Positions 28,062-36,790 of a stretch of DNA of 64,000 nt are shown here, in pieces. The stretch lies in contig JAAWRH010000011.1 in assembly GCA_022800935.1 (NCBI GenBank), positions 26,570 through 90,569 of the forward strand, given 5' to 3'. Source of the stretch: Oscillospiraceae bacterium (GTDB lineage: Bacteria > Bacillota > Clostridia > Oscillospirales > Ruminococcaceae). The notes under the pieces are model-generated. The model did no database searches. It worked only from the letters and a program-made list of their open reading frames with translations, and had not been told where the DNA came from. The translations under genes were made by a program, and so were the position numbers. Numbering within the stretch: the stretch's first letter is position 1; every line of letters begins with the position of its first letter.

Positions 28062-29384
28062 ATGGCAAAAGCCCCACTGGCAGACCGTCTGCGCCCCAAA
28101 AACCTGGATGAGGTTGTGGGCCAACGGCATCTTCTGTCCCCCGGAAAGGTCCTGCGACGGATTGTGGATTCAGGGAACATCCCCAATCTAATCTTCTACG
28201 GCCCCTCTGGCGTGGGCAAAACGACGGTAGCCCGCATTATCGCGGAGAGGGCGGGGAAGGAGCTCTGCCGCCTTAACGGGACCACAGCCTCTACGGCGGA
28301 CATCAAGGAGGTAATGGAGCGCACCGAAACCATCTCCGGCATGAACGGGGTTATCCTGTACCTGGACGAGATTCAGTATCTCAATAAGAAGCAGCAGCAG
28401 ACCCTGCTGGAGTACATTGAAAACGGGCGCATTACCCTGATCGCCTCTACCACGGAAAACCCCTATTTTTATGTTTATAACGCGATTTTGAGCCGCTCAA
28501 CTGTGTTCGAATTCAAGAGCGTAGAGCCGGAGGCGGCGGAACAGGCGGTAAAGCGCGCCTTTGCCGCCGCCTCTGAAGAATACGATGTGTCCTTTGACCT
28601 GGAGGAGGGTGTCACCCGGCACATCGCCCTGAGCTGCGGCGGGGACGTGCGAAAATCTGTCAACGCGGTGGAGATGCTGACCATTGCCGCCATGAGCGGC
28701 GGCATCCAGGACGAATATGACGGAGGTCATTGCTGGGTCACGCTGGCGGACGCCCAGGAGGTATCTCAACGGAGCGCCATGAAATACGACAGGGACGGGG
28801 ATCAGCACTATGACCTTCTCTCCGCCCTCCAGAAGTCCATCCGGGGTTCGGACGAAAACGCCGCCCTCCATTACCTGGCCCGCCTGCTGGAGGCCGGGGA
28901 CCTGCTCTCCCCCTGCCGCAGGCTTTTGGTCATCGCCTGTGAGGATATCGGCATGGCCTATCCCCAGGCAATCACCATTGTCAAGGCCTGCGTCGATGCC
29001 GCCGTACAGCTGGGCTTGCCAGAGGCGCGTATCCCCCTGGCGGAGGCGGCGGTGCTTTTGGCTACCGCGCCCAAATCCAACAGCTCCTATCTAGCCATGG
29101 ACGCGGCCCTGGCGGATGTCCGGGCGGGAAAGGGCTCCGGCTTTCCCCGCCAGCTCCAGAACAAGCACTATGACGGCGCGGACGCGGCGGTCAAGGGACA
29201 GTTTTACCAATATCCCCACGACTTCCCCTGCCACTATGTGGAGCAGCAGTATCTCCCCGATGATATCAAAGACACGGTCTATTATCAGTTCGGCGACAAT
29301 AAGAATGAACAGGCAGCCCTGCAATACCGCCGGAAGATGCTGGAGGAGCATCGCCGGTTGACAGAGCAGTTGAAAAATAAGTGA
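28062..29384 (+). CDS. rarA: Replication-associated recombination protein A (RarA/MgsA)
   Basis: A 440-residue AAA+ ATPase of the clamp-loader clade that acts at stalled replication forks. It shows the N-terminal PLADRLRPKNLDEVVGQRHLL, Walker A GPSGVGKTT, Walker B ILYLDEIQYLNKKQQ, sensor 1 STTENPYFYVYNAILSRS and the C-terminal MgsA tetramerisation domain (QKSIRGSDENAALHYLARLLEAGD, CEDIGMAYPQA, and the KHYDGADAAVKGQFYQYPHDF stretch). Length is normal. It is followed after 46 bases by an AIM24 gene in the same direction. Confidence 0.95.
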   Translation: MAKAPLADRLRPKNLDEVVGQRHLLSPGKVLRRIVDSGNIPNLIFYGPSGVGKTTVARIIAERAGKELCRLNGTTASTADIKEVMERTETISGMNGVILYLDEIQYLNKKQQQTLLEYIENGRITLIASTTENPYFYVYNAILSRSTVFEFKSVEPEAAEQAVKRAFAAASEEYDVSFDLEEGVTRHIALSCGGDVRKSVNAVEMLTIAAMSGGIQDEYDGGHCWVTLADAQEVSQRSAMKYDRDGDQHYDLLSALQKSIRGSDENAALHYLARLLEAGDLLSPCRRLLVIACEDIGMAYPQAITIVKACVDAAVQLGLPEARIPLAEAAVLLATAPKSNSSYLAMDAALADVRAGKGSGFPRQLQNKHYDGADAAVKGQFYQYPHDFPCHYVEQQYLPDDIKDTVYYQFGDNKNEQAALQYRRKMLEEHRRLTEQLKNK

Positions 29385-29430
29385 ATTCGCTTATTCACGA
29401 ATAATAAGTATTGTTTCAGGAGGAAGCAGA

Positions 29431-30114
29431 ATGCAGTACAAAATTGAAGGCGGGACCCTTCCGGTGGTAATCTGTACCCTGGAGAACGGAGAGAGCATGA
29501 TAACAGAGCGGGGCTCCATGAGCTGGATGTCCCCCAACATGAGGATGGAAACGGTTTCCAACGGCGGCATTTCCAAGGTGATCGGAAGGATGTTTTCCGG
29601 AGAGGGGATGTTCCAGAACCGGTATACCGCGGAAAACGGCGGCGGGATGATTGCCTTTGCCTCCAGCTTTCCCGGCTCCATCATTGCCTTTGACATCGGA
29701 CCCGGCAGGGGGATGATTGTGCAGAAGAGCGGTTTTCTGGCCTCGGAGGAAGGGGTTGAGCTGTCCGTTGCTTTCCAGAAAAAGCTGGGAAAGGGATTAT
29801 TCGGCGGAGAGGGCTTTATCATGCAGCGGCTTTCCGGCTTTGGGACAGCTTTTGTTGAAATCGATGGACATGTGGTTCATTATACCCTGGGAGCCGGAGA
29901 ATCCATTGTGGTGGATACCGGATACCTGGCCGCCATGTCCGAAAGCTGTCAGATGGATATCGTCTCGGTTCCCGGCGTGAAGAATATGCTCTTCGGCGGA
30001 GAGGGGCTGTTTAACACCGTCGTCACAGGCCCCGGCGAGGTTTACCTCCAGACCATGCCAGTCAGCGCGGTAGCGGGGGCGCTGCGGCCCTTTATGCCCA
30101 CATCGTCCAACTGA
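29431..30114 (+). CDS. AIM24/TIGR00266 family protein
   Basis: A 227-residue protein of the AIM24 family, a tandem beta-barrel fold of unknown biochemical role. Diagnostic features are the glycine-rich repeats KVIGRMFSGEGMFQNRYTA, GKGLFGGEGFIMQRLSG and KNMLFGGEGLFNTVVTGPG, plus GSMSWMSPNM near the start and SFPGSIIAFDI. No signal peptide or membrane segment. A GGAGG site precedes the ATG. Often found near stress or envelope genes in Firmicutes; here it follows rarA, with no functional link visible. Confidence 0.85.
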   Translation: MQYKIEGGTLPVVICTLENGESMITERGSMSWMSPNMRMETVSNGGISKVIGRMFSGEGMFQNRYTAENGGGMIAFASSFPGSIIAFDIGPGRGMIVQKSGFLASEEGVELSVAFQKKLGKGLFGGEGFIMQRLSGFGTAFVEIDGHVVHYTLGAGESIVVDTGYLAAMSESCQMDIVSVPGVKNMLFGGEGLFNTVVTGPGEVYLQTMPVSAVAGALRPFMPTSSN

Positions 30115-30172
30115 GGGACTGTCGCTGTCAAAGGCATACAATGATGGGGCCACTTTTTAAGCAGTATCAACC

Positions 30173-30201
30173 TTGACGCGGCTTTTTTGATATGGTATTC
30201 T
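30173..30201 (+). promoter_or_regulatory. Promoter of the small coiled-coil protein gene
   Basis: TTGACG, 17 bases, TATTCT, 33 bases before the start codon. Confidence 0.6.
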
Positions 30202-30233
30202 TAATATATTGAAACCGACAGGAGGAGCGCGTT

Positions 30234-30443
30234 ATGGACAACAACGAGCTGCTCAGCCAAGTTGCCTCTCTCATAAACGCCCAGACGGAGGTACTGGACG
30301 CCCGCTTCCTACAGATAGACAATCGTCTGGACAAACTGGAGGAACATATAAAGGAGGTAGAAAAACAAAACCGGCTGCTACAGCGTCAGATCGACGACCT
30401 CCAGGTCCGCCTTGCCGCGGAAGAGGCCAAACTCGTCGGATAA
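30234..30443 (+). CDS. Small coiled-coil protein of unknown function
   Basis: A 69-residue acidic protein that is almost wholly a predicted coiled coil: heptad leucines and valines run through QTEVLDARFLQIDNRLDKLEEHIKEVEKQNRLLQRQIDDLQ. No cysteines, membrane segment or signal. It has a strong AGGAGG site, its own promoter and its own terminator, which together make it a real gene despite its size. It resembles short SlyX-like or septum-type coiled coils only in general form. Function not assignable. Confidence 0.7.
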   Translation: MDNNELLSQVASLINAQTEVLDARFLQIDNRLDKLEEHIKEVEKQNRLLQRQIDDLQVRLAAEEAKLVG

Positions 30444-30472
30444 TCTGACTGCCGTATCATTTTCATGAACCC

Positions 30473-30513
30473 AAGCAGGCCGAAAACCCATGGAGGTTTT
30501 CGGCCTGCTTTTT
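30473..30513 (+). terminator. Terminator, probably serving both strands
   Basis: GCAGGCCGAAAACC / GGTTTTCGGCCTGC arms with a 6-base loop, then TTTTT on the plus strand; AA before the repeat gives TT on the minus strand, where the converging gene at 30523 ends. Confidence 0.85.
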
Positions 30514-30522
30514 ACAAATAAA

Positions 30523-31554
30523 TCAGATAAACGGCCGGCGGTCCAACACCAGCTTCAGGGGCTTCTCTGACCTGATCTCCCCCGGCAGGGCCGCCTGAAG
30601 CTCCGCCAGGGCGCATGTGGAACCAAACAGCGTATGAAGATCGTTCAGGCCGTCGTCCGTCTGCGGGTCCAGGGAGCACAGCCAGCCGATATACCCTTCC
30701 GCAAATTCCCGCAGGGCCCGACGGATATCGTCAAACCGGTAATGACACTGACGGCCCGCCCTGGTCAGGCAGTAAACCCAGTCGATTTCCGCGAAGGAAA
30801 CGCTCCTCCCCAGGCGCTCCCACTGGCGGCTGTAGAAGATATCCAGGCAGGTGTCGATCATCCTCTCCGGAAACCGGATGGGCATGTGGGCATACTCGTG
30901 GTTGAACAGGTAGTGGAAGGAGCCCGCTAAAAAGGGAAACACAGACGGCTTTAAGTCTGTGCCGGAGAAGGAATCCCCCTGGGTGATGGGTTTCACGCAG
31001 CCCTTCCGCCAGAACCCGGTTTCAGGGTCCTGTTCCTCCCAGAACCACTGAAAATACCAGTCCCGCCATCTGCTGTCCGCATCCCCCTGGAGCACCAGGG
31101 CGGCAAATACCCCCGCCCCCTGGTGGGAGGCAGTCCAGGGATTCCCCGCCCAGTCCAGGCCGTCCAGCAGCGCATACAGGTTTTCCCGCTCCAGATAAGG
31201 GCGCAGCTCCTTGAGAGGGTACTTTGCCTTCTGCTCAAAAAGCTCAAGGGCAGCGATGCAGTGGGCGGTGGTATGGATGGGATGATGAGTGGCCTCCACA
31301 AACAGCCCCGTTTCAGGGTCTTGAAGGCCCTGGAGGGCGGCGATCCACTCCCCGCGCTCCACCGGTTCGGACGGGAAGCGGCCAATCATATATAAAATAT
31401 TCGCCACGTCCGCGCACCCGTACTCGTTGATGTCCAGGTTACGGGTTCCCCCCTTGTCCTGCCAGAGCCAGCGCCGGTATTGGCCGGTTCCAATTTGATG
31501 AGAGGCAATGATTTTTTCCACACTTTCAATGTGCCGGGTAATATCCAACCGCAT
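30523..31554 (-). CDS. Hypothetical protein with an alpha/alpha-toroid look
   Basis: A 343-residue cytoplasmic protein from the ATG at 31554 (MRLDITRHIESVEKIIASHQ); a TTG 21 bases upstream is the alternative. Repeated pieces such as ALQGLQDPETGLFVEATHHPIHTTAHCIAALELF and EEQDPETGFWRKG resemble the Q/D-x-G-W/F repeats of terpene-cyclase and prenyltransferase-like toroids, with clustered histidines (HHPIHTTAHC). It lacks the DxDD cyclase motif, so I do not call it a cyclase. Possibly a glycan-processing alpha6/alpha6 barrel. Single gene, unknown role. Confidence 0.6.
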   Translation of the reverse strand: MRLDITRHIESVEKIIASHQIGTGQYRRWLWQDKGGTRNLDINEYGCADVANILYMIGRFPSEPVERGEWIAALQGLQDPETGLFVEATHHPIHTTAHCIAALELFEQKAKYPLKELRPYLERENLYALLDGLDWAGNPWTASHQGAGVFAALVLQGDADSRWRDWYFQWFWEEQDPETGFWRKGCVKPITQGDSFSGTDLKPSVFPFLAGSFHYLFNHEYAHMPIRFPERMIDTCLDIFYSRQWERLGRSVSFAEIDWVYCLTRAGRQCHYRFDDIRRALREFAEGYIGWLCSLDPQTDDGLNDLHTLFGSTCALAELQAALPGEIRSEKPLKLVLDRRPFI

Positions 31555-31850
31555 TTTTTCAGCCTTCCTTCCCAAAGCAGAATGAGGAATTGTTTTTGCT
31601 TCGTCTATTTTATCACAGAAAAAGAAAGATGTGAACCGTGTTTTATAAGAGAAATTTTACTTTTAGCACAGAAAGCCTATTCAGAATCCTACGATTTTTC
31701 TGCTAAAATAGACAAAAAGTATATCTGAATTTTATTCATTTGACAAAATTAATGTTATTGAATTGCATTAACGGTTTTATAATGTTATACTATAGCTCAG
31801 AAAATATTTCCAATTCGACATAATCTTACAAAAGCCGAGGAGTGATCCCA

Positions 31851-32645
31851 TTGACAGTAGCGCCCCTCGTTTCGGTCATCACCCCGTCCTTTCAGGCCCA
31901 ACATTACATAGAGAAAACCATTGAGACAGTCCAAAGACAGACCTATCAGAACTGGGAAATGCTGATAGCGGACGACGGCTCCACGGATAACACCCGTTCC
32001 CTCATCATCTGCGCGGCGGAAAGGGATGAACGGATTCACCCCATTTTTCTGTCTGAAAACGGCGGAGCCTATCGGGCGAGAAACGCGGCCCTCCACCAGG
32101 CGAAGGGAAGGTATGTCGCCTATCTGGACGCGGACGACCTTTGGGCGCCGGATAAGCTGGAAAAACAGGTCCGGTTTATGATGGAAAAGGGATACGCGTT
32201 TAGCTGCGTCTCCTATCAGGTGATTTCCGACGAGGGAAAACCGCTGAATAAAATTGTGCGTATGAAGCCCTGCCTGGATTATCAGGGCTTTCTGCTCAAC
32301 AACCTGATACAGACCGTAGGCGTTATGACGGACCGGGAGCTGATCCCCGCCAGACTGCTGGAAATGCCCAGTCTGCGCCGCAGGCAGGATGCGGCAACCT
32401 GGATGCAGATATTAAAGGGCGGCTTCCCCTGCTATGGAATGGAGGAGCCGCTGGCTTTTTACCGCCGCGCCAAGGCTTCCCTGTCCAGCAACAAGTGGGG
32501 GTCGGTGACAGGAACATGGAAGCTTTATCGCTCGGTGGAAGGGCTGCCGTTTTATTATGCCTGCCGGTGTTTTATCAGGTATTCCGTTTTGGCGGTGTGG
32601 AAGCGGATATATCTCCCCGATTGGATATACCGCAGCCGACGGTGA
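31851..32645 (+). CDS. Family 2 glycosyltransferase
   Basis: A 264-residue GT-A enzyme: APLVSVITPSFQAQHYIEKTIETV, the nucleotide-binding IADDGSTDN, and YVAYLDADDLWAPDKLEKQ with the metal-binding DAD. The start is a TTG at 31851, eight bases after GAGGAG; the GTG at 31842 overlaps that site. It transfers a sugar from a nucleotide donor, most likely in exopolysaccharide or capsule synthesis, given the EpsG-like polymerase 130 bases downstream. The upstream 31555-31850 interval is very A+T-rich with several possible -10 boxes (for example TATAAT at 31778) but no clean promoter. Acceptor unknown. Confidence 0.88.
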   Translation: MTVAPLVSVITPSFQAQHYIEKTIETVQRQTYQNWEMLIADDGSTDNTRSLIICAAERDERIHPIFLSENGGAYRARNAALHQAKGRYVAYLDADDLWAPDKLEKQVRFMMEKGYAFSCVSYQVISDEGKPLNKIVRMKPCLDYQGFLLNNLIQTVGVMTDRELIPARLLEMPSLRRRQDAATWMQILKGGFPCYGMEEPLAFYRRAKASLSSNKWGSVTGTWKLYRSVEGLPFYYACRCFIRYSVLAVWKRIYLPDWIYRSRR

Positions 32646-32774
32646 TGACTTTTTTCATTCCACTATGCTATATGTACCATTAACAGGGTGGCTGTTACGG
32701 CCATCCTTGTGTTTTTTATGTTATCTGCTCACAGTTCCGAAATAGCTCTCCAATCTAAAAGGGGGAACCGCAGT

Positions 32775-33914
32775 ATGCTGTTTTATCTATGCTTTGGCCT
32801 TTCCTTCCTGCTCTTCTTCACAGCTGTCCAAACCGAGGCGGACGAGCCAAGCCGTGTCCTTGCCGCCAAGCTGTTCTTCTTCGCCGTTTTTCTTTTTACA
32901 GCCCTTCGTTCCCCTGAGGTCGGCAATGATACCATACAGTTTTATAATGCCTATTCGCGGATTCGGGAGATTCCCTGGACGGAACGCGGCTCCGAGCGCT
33001 ATGAAGCTGGGTTTTTCGCCCTGTGTAAGCTGCTGGGAATGATTTCCCCTCATCCCCAGACACTCCTCTTCTTTACCGCATGGATGATTTCCTTCTCCGT
33101 ATCGCGTTTCCTGCGCCTGTATTCCCGCAATGTCTCCCTGGGCTGTCTGCTCTTCCTGTTCCTCAATCTCTGGGCCGTTTACATGAATCTAATGAGACAG
33201 GTACTGGCGATGTGTATTATCCTCTTTTTTCTGGAATCCCTGTTGAAGGGAAGAAAAATGCGTTTTTTCTTCGGCGTATTCCTTGCCTCCCTGTTCCACC
33301 GCTCCGCCTGGATATGCCTGATTATGCTGGTTATGTATGGGCGGCGGTTTACTTATATGACCGCTGTATTTTTTGTCCCCTTTACACTCCTCTGCTTTTG
33401 GCAGTATGACAAAATTTTTATTCTGGCCACCCTTCTCCTCAACCGTTACAGCGGGTACATCTCTTCGGAACGGTTTGGCGGCTCCAACTATTTCGGGATG
33501 CTCCTCAATGTATGCGTCTGTCTGGCGATTCTTCTGTATGGAATATTCCTGCGGCGCAGGGATGCCAAGTCATCGCGGCAGGTACAGGAGGCGCTCCCGG
33601 CGGATTTCCAGCTTTATATGCTGCTGTGCTGTCTATTCTGTTATATCCTGGGGACGAGAATGTATATCCTGAGCAGAGTTTCCCCGTATTTTACAATTTT
33701 TTACCTCCCGTGGCTGGGAATGGAGAAGCCCCTGGTGCAGATGGAGGAGATGCCCCTGAGGTCCCTTGACGGAAAAATATCAGGTAAGGCTTTAAAGCGG
33801 TGCTATCCGTTGGGGCCGTTTGCGGTTGTTTTCATTTCGATGATCTATTTCTGTGTGATTCATTTTTTCCGGCCTGAATGGCAGGGGGTTGTGCCTTATC
33901 GGTTTTTCTGGTGA
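32775..33914 (+). CDS. EpsG-like polysaccharide polymerase/membrane protein
   Basis: A 379-residue integral membrane protein with about ten hydrophobic helices. The start is the ATG at 32775 after AAGGGGG. The pattern of EpsG-family proteins is visible: an early helix pair, the short soluble stretch RSPEVGNDTIQFYNAYSRI (compare RxxxVGtDt..Y), then YEAGFFALCKLLG and a later FHRSAWICLIMLV segment with the conserved histidine. Such proteins polymerise or assemble exopolysaccharide repeat units. It partners the glycosyltransferase just upstream. No other capsule genes lie near, so this is a partial locus. Confidence 0.8.
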   Translation: MLFYLCFGLSFLLFFTAVQTEADEPSRVLAAKLFFFAVFLFTALRSPEVGNDTIQFYNAYSRIREIPWTERGSERYEAGFFALCKLLGMISPHPQTLLFFTAWMISFSVSRFLRLYSRNVSLGCLLFLFLNLWAVYMNLMRQVLAMCIILFFLESLLKGRKMRFFFGVFLASLFHRSAWICLIMLVMYGRRFTYMTAVFFVPFTLLCFWQYDKIFILATLLLNRYSGYISSERFGGSNYFGMLLNVCVCLAILLYGIFLRRRDAKSSRQVQEALPADFQLYMLLCCLFCYILGTRMYILSRVSPYFTIFYLPWLGMEKPLVQMEEMPLRSLDGKISGKALKRCYPLGPFAVVFISMIYFCVIHFFRPEWQGVVPYRFFW

Positions 33915-33972
33915 AAATGCAGTACGGCAAGGATATATCACCTTCTGTAAACGGGGAAATTGCCGAAAATAT

Positions 33973-34001
33973 TTGACATAAAGATGGTTTGACGATAAAA
34001 T
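33973..34001 (+). promoter_or_regulatory. Promoter of the GH31 gene
   Basis: TTGACA, 17 bases, TAAAAT, 97 bases before the start codon. Confidence 0.7.
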
Positions 34002-34097
34002 TTAAGGAGACAGATGAAACCCACATGATTTGTCTTACTCCCTGACGGTTGCCAGTGGATGGGAGAACCAAACCCGCCCGAAAATGGAGGAATCACC

Positions 34098-36341
34098 ATG
34101 AAATTCACCCTTGGCGAATGGCGCAGAAAACCCGGCGTAACTGTCTATCACTGCGAGCAGATACGGCAGACAAGGCTGTCCGCGGACGGGACCGAGCTTT
34201 ACCTCTTCACCGTCCCCTACCGGGAGGACAGGCGGAGTATGGACGGCCCCGCATTGGAGCTGACCATTACCTCCCCCGGTGAGGATATGCTCCGGCTCCG
34301 GTCGGTCCACTTTAAGGGGGACCGCAGAAAAATGCCCCGCTTTAAGCTGAATGACGCCCGGCTCCCCCTGGAGCTGACCGAGACAGCGGAGCTGCTGACT
34401 GTGGCCTCCGGCAAGCTGCGCCTGGTCATCGGCAAAAAGGCGCCCTGCTCCTTTACCTGGTATTACGGAGAAAGAAAGCTAACCAATATCGGGTCCCGGT
34501 TCGGCTCCCCTATGCTCGGCTATGTCACCACCCCGGAAGGACCCTTCATGCGGTGCCAGCTCCAGGTGGATGTGGGAGAAAAAATTTACGGACTGGGCGA
34601 GCGTTTTACTCCCTTTGTCCGTAACGGACAGGTTGTGGATATGTGGAACGAGGACGGGGGCACCTCCAGCGAGCTGTCCTATAAGAACATTCCCTTTTAC
34701 CTCTCCAACCGGAATTATGGCGTGCTGGTCAACGATTCCGGGCCTGTCTCCTTTGAGGTCTGCTCAGAGGCTGTCACCAAGGTGCAGTTCAGCGTGCCGG
34801 GACAGCGGCTGGACTTTGTGGTCATCGGCGGGGAGGACCGGAAGGATGTGCTGACCCATTATACCGCCCTCTCCGGCAGGCCCGCCCTTCCCCCCGCCTG
34901 GAGCTTTGGCCTGTGGCTGACCTCCTCCTTCACCACCTCCTATGATGAGAAAACGGTCAGCAGCTTTGTGGACGGCATGGCGGAGCGGGACATTCCTTTG
35001 AGTGTCTTCCACTTTGACTGCTTCTGGATGAAGGAGAACGAATGGTGCGGCTTTGAATGGGACAAGGATATGTTCCCGGATGTTGAGGGGATGCTGGAGC
35101 GGATGCACCAAAAGGGGCTGAAAATCTGTGTCTGGATCAACCCCTACCTGGCCCAGCACAGCGCCGCCTTTGACGAGGCGGCGGACAAGGGATACCTGCT
35201 GAAAAAGCCCAACGGCGATATCTGGCAGTGGGACCTGTGGCAGGCCGGGCTTGCGGTGGTGGACTTCACCAATCCGGAGGCGGTGGAGTGGTATCAGGGA
35301 AAGCTGAGGGAACTGCTGCGCCAGGGGGTGGACTGCTTTAAAACCGACTTTGGCGAAAGAATCCCCACAGATGTGGTGTACCACGACGGCAGCGACCCGG
35401 AACGGATGCACAACTACTATACCTATCTCTATAACAAGGCGGTTTACCAGGTGCTTGCGGAGGAAAGAGGAAAAGAGGAAGCGGTGCTGTTCGCCCGCAG
35501 CGCGACGGTTGGCGGGCACAAGTTCCCAGTCCACTGGGGCGGTGACTGCAACTCCACCTATGTTTCCATGGCCGAATCCCTCCGGGGCGGGCTGGGGCTG
35601 TGCCTCTCCGGGTTCGGATACTGGAGCCACGATATCGGCGGCTTTGAGGGGACGGCCTCTCCGGACCTTTACAAGCGGTGGCTGGCCTTCGGCCTGCTCA
35701 GCTCCCATTCCCGGCTCCACGGGTCCGGCTCCTACCGGGTACCCTGGCTGTTTGGAGAAGAAGCGGTGGAGGTTTGCCGGTACTTTGCCAAGCTGAAAAA
35801 CCGCCTGATGCCCTACCTCTACAGCCTGGCGGCGGAAAACGCCCGGACCGGCGTGCCGGTGATGCGGGCCATGCTGCTGGAATTTGACGACCTGGGCTGC
35901 GAGGACTGCGACCGGCAGTATATGCTGGGGGATTCCCTTCTGGCCGCCCCGGTGATGCGGGAGGACGGAACTGTCGATTACTACCTGCCCGCGGGAACCT
36001 GGACCCATCTTCTCTCCGGAGAAACGGAGGAAAGCGCGGGGAGCTGGAAGCGGGGTAGGTATGATTATTTCTCCCTGCCGTTATTTGTGCGGGAAAACAC
36101 CATACTGCCCATAGGCGGGCGGGACGACCGGCCTGACTATGCCTACTCCGAGGGGCTAACCCTGTGGATTTACAATCTGGCCGACGGCGCGGAGGCCCGG
36201 CGGGAGATAGTCAATATAAGAGGAGAGACTGTTTTTACCGTCCAAGCCCGGCGGGAAGGAGAGGTTATTCGGATAGCGGGTGTGGGGCCTGATGTGGAGC
36301 TGCGGCAGGTGGGAAGTAAATGCCGCATTGAATATCTTTGA
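34098..36341 (+). CDS. GH31 alpha-xylosidase (YicI-like)
   Basis: A 747-residue GH31 enzyme, cytoplasmic, from the ATG at 34098 with GGAGG. The nucleophile is Asp417 in CFKTDFGERIPTDVVYHDG and the acid/base is Asp483 in HWGGDCNSTYVSMAESLRGG. Numbering and flanking residues match Escherichia coli YicI (416 and 482), which supports release of alpha-linked xylose from xyloglucan oligomers rather than glucose from maltose. The N-terminal beta-sandwich (about 1-240), barrel and C-terminal beta domains are all present. Own promoter; no partner transporter adjacent. Confidence 0.93.
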   Translation: MKFTLGEWRRKPGVTVYHCEQIRQTRLSADGTELYLFTVPYREDRRSMDGPALELTITSPGEDMLRLRSVHFKGDRRKMPRFKLNDARLPLELTETAELLTVASGKLRLVIGKKAPCSFTWYYGERKLTNIGSRFGSPMLGYVTTPEGPFMRCQLQVDVGEKIYGLGERFTPFVRNGQVVDMWNEDGGTSSELSYKNIPFYLSNRNYGVLVNDSGPVSFEVCSEAVTKVQFSVPGQRLDFVVIGGEDRKDVLTHYTALSGRPALPPAWSFGLWLTSSFTTSYDEKTVSSFVDGMAERDIPLSVFHFDCFWMKENEWCGFEWDKDMFPDVEGMLERMHQKGLKICVWINPYLAQHSAAFDEAADKGYLLKKPNGDIWQWDLWQAGLAVVDFTNPEAVEWYQGKLRELLRQGVDCFKTDFGERIPTDVVYHDGSDPERMHNYYTYLYNKAVYQVLAEERGKEEAVLFARSATVGGHKFPVHWGGDCNSTYVSMAESLRGGLGLCLSGFGYWSHDIGGFEGTASPDLYKRWLAFGLLSSHSRLHGSGSYRVPWLFGEEAVEVCRYFAKLKNRLMPYLYSLAAENARTGVPVMRAMLLEFDDLGCEDCDRQYMLGDSLLAAPVMREDGTVDYYLPAGTWTHLLSGETEESAGSWKRGRYDYFSLPLFVRENTILPIGGRDDRPDYAYSEGLTLWIYNLADGAEARREIVNIRGETVFTVQARREGEVIRIAGVGPDVELRQVGSKCRIEYL

Positions 36342-36370
36342 TTTCTGTGTATTCCCCCCCAAAGACTCCA

Positions 36371-36399
36371 TTGACAACACCGCCAAAATCCGTTACTAT
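36371..36399 (+). promoter_or_regulatory. Promoter of the small membrane protein gene
   Basis: TTGACA, 17 bases, TACTAT, about 63 bases before the start codon. Confidence 0.6.
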
Positions 36400-36461
36400 G
36401 GAATAGGATATTTTGCGTCGGAGAGCCGGCGAGCTTGTATTGACAGGAAGGAGCTGTTACG

Positions 36462-36650
36462 ATGCTGCAAGCGATTACCAACAAAATTGAGCAAATAAAA
36501 AAGTTTGTCCCCTATTTCTGGGTTGTGGTTTCCCTGGTTTTCACCATTGCGACGCTGGTTTGTTCGGCGGGATACCTGGTCTACCGGATGACCCTGGAGA
36601 AGGAGCACCGGGAAAAGTGGAAGGATTATAACGACTGTGGGCTGGCGTAG
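36462..36650 (+). CDS. Small single-pass membrane protein
   Basis: A 62-residue protein with one hydrophobic helix (FWVVVSLVFTIATLVCSAGYLVY, residues about 19-41) between a basic N-terminal stretch (NKIEQIKKF) and a charged tail (RMTLEKEHREKWKDYND). It has an AAGGAG site eight bases upstream, its own promoter and its own terminator, so it is likely expressed. I recognise no family. The next gene is a c-di-GMP regulator, but the terminator between them makes a shared transcript unlikely. Confidence 0.6.
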   Translation: MLQAITNKIEQIKKFVPYFWVVVSLVFTIATLVCSAGYLVYRMTLEKEHREKWKDYNDCGLA

Positions 36651-36661
36651 CCGTATGAACG

Positions 36662-36690
36662 AGCTGCCGTTTTTGGGACGGCAGCTTTTT
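36662..36690 (+). terminator. Terminator after the small membrane protein gene
   Basis: AGCTGCCGT / ACGGCAGCT arms with a 7-base loop, then TTTTTATAT. Confidence 0.85.
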
Positions 36691-36790
36691 ATATAACGAC
36701 GAGACAATATATATATAGAAAAAACAGCTTCCCGGAGTATAACCCAGGCGCTGGCGCTTTCGCCCGCCCTGACAGAAAGGATGCGACGCT

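Noticed and set aside
30523..31554. Calling this gene a squalene or terpene cyclase
   Set aside because: The DxDD or equivalent catalytic motif is absent; only the repeat style is similar.
33945..33965. Possible CcpA (cre) site before the GH31 promoter
   Set aside because: Only the left half (TGTAAACG) fits the cre consensus; the right half does not.
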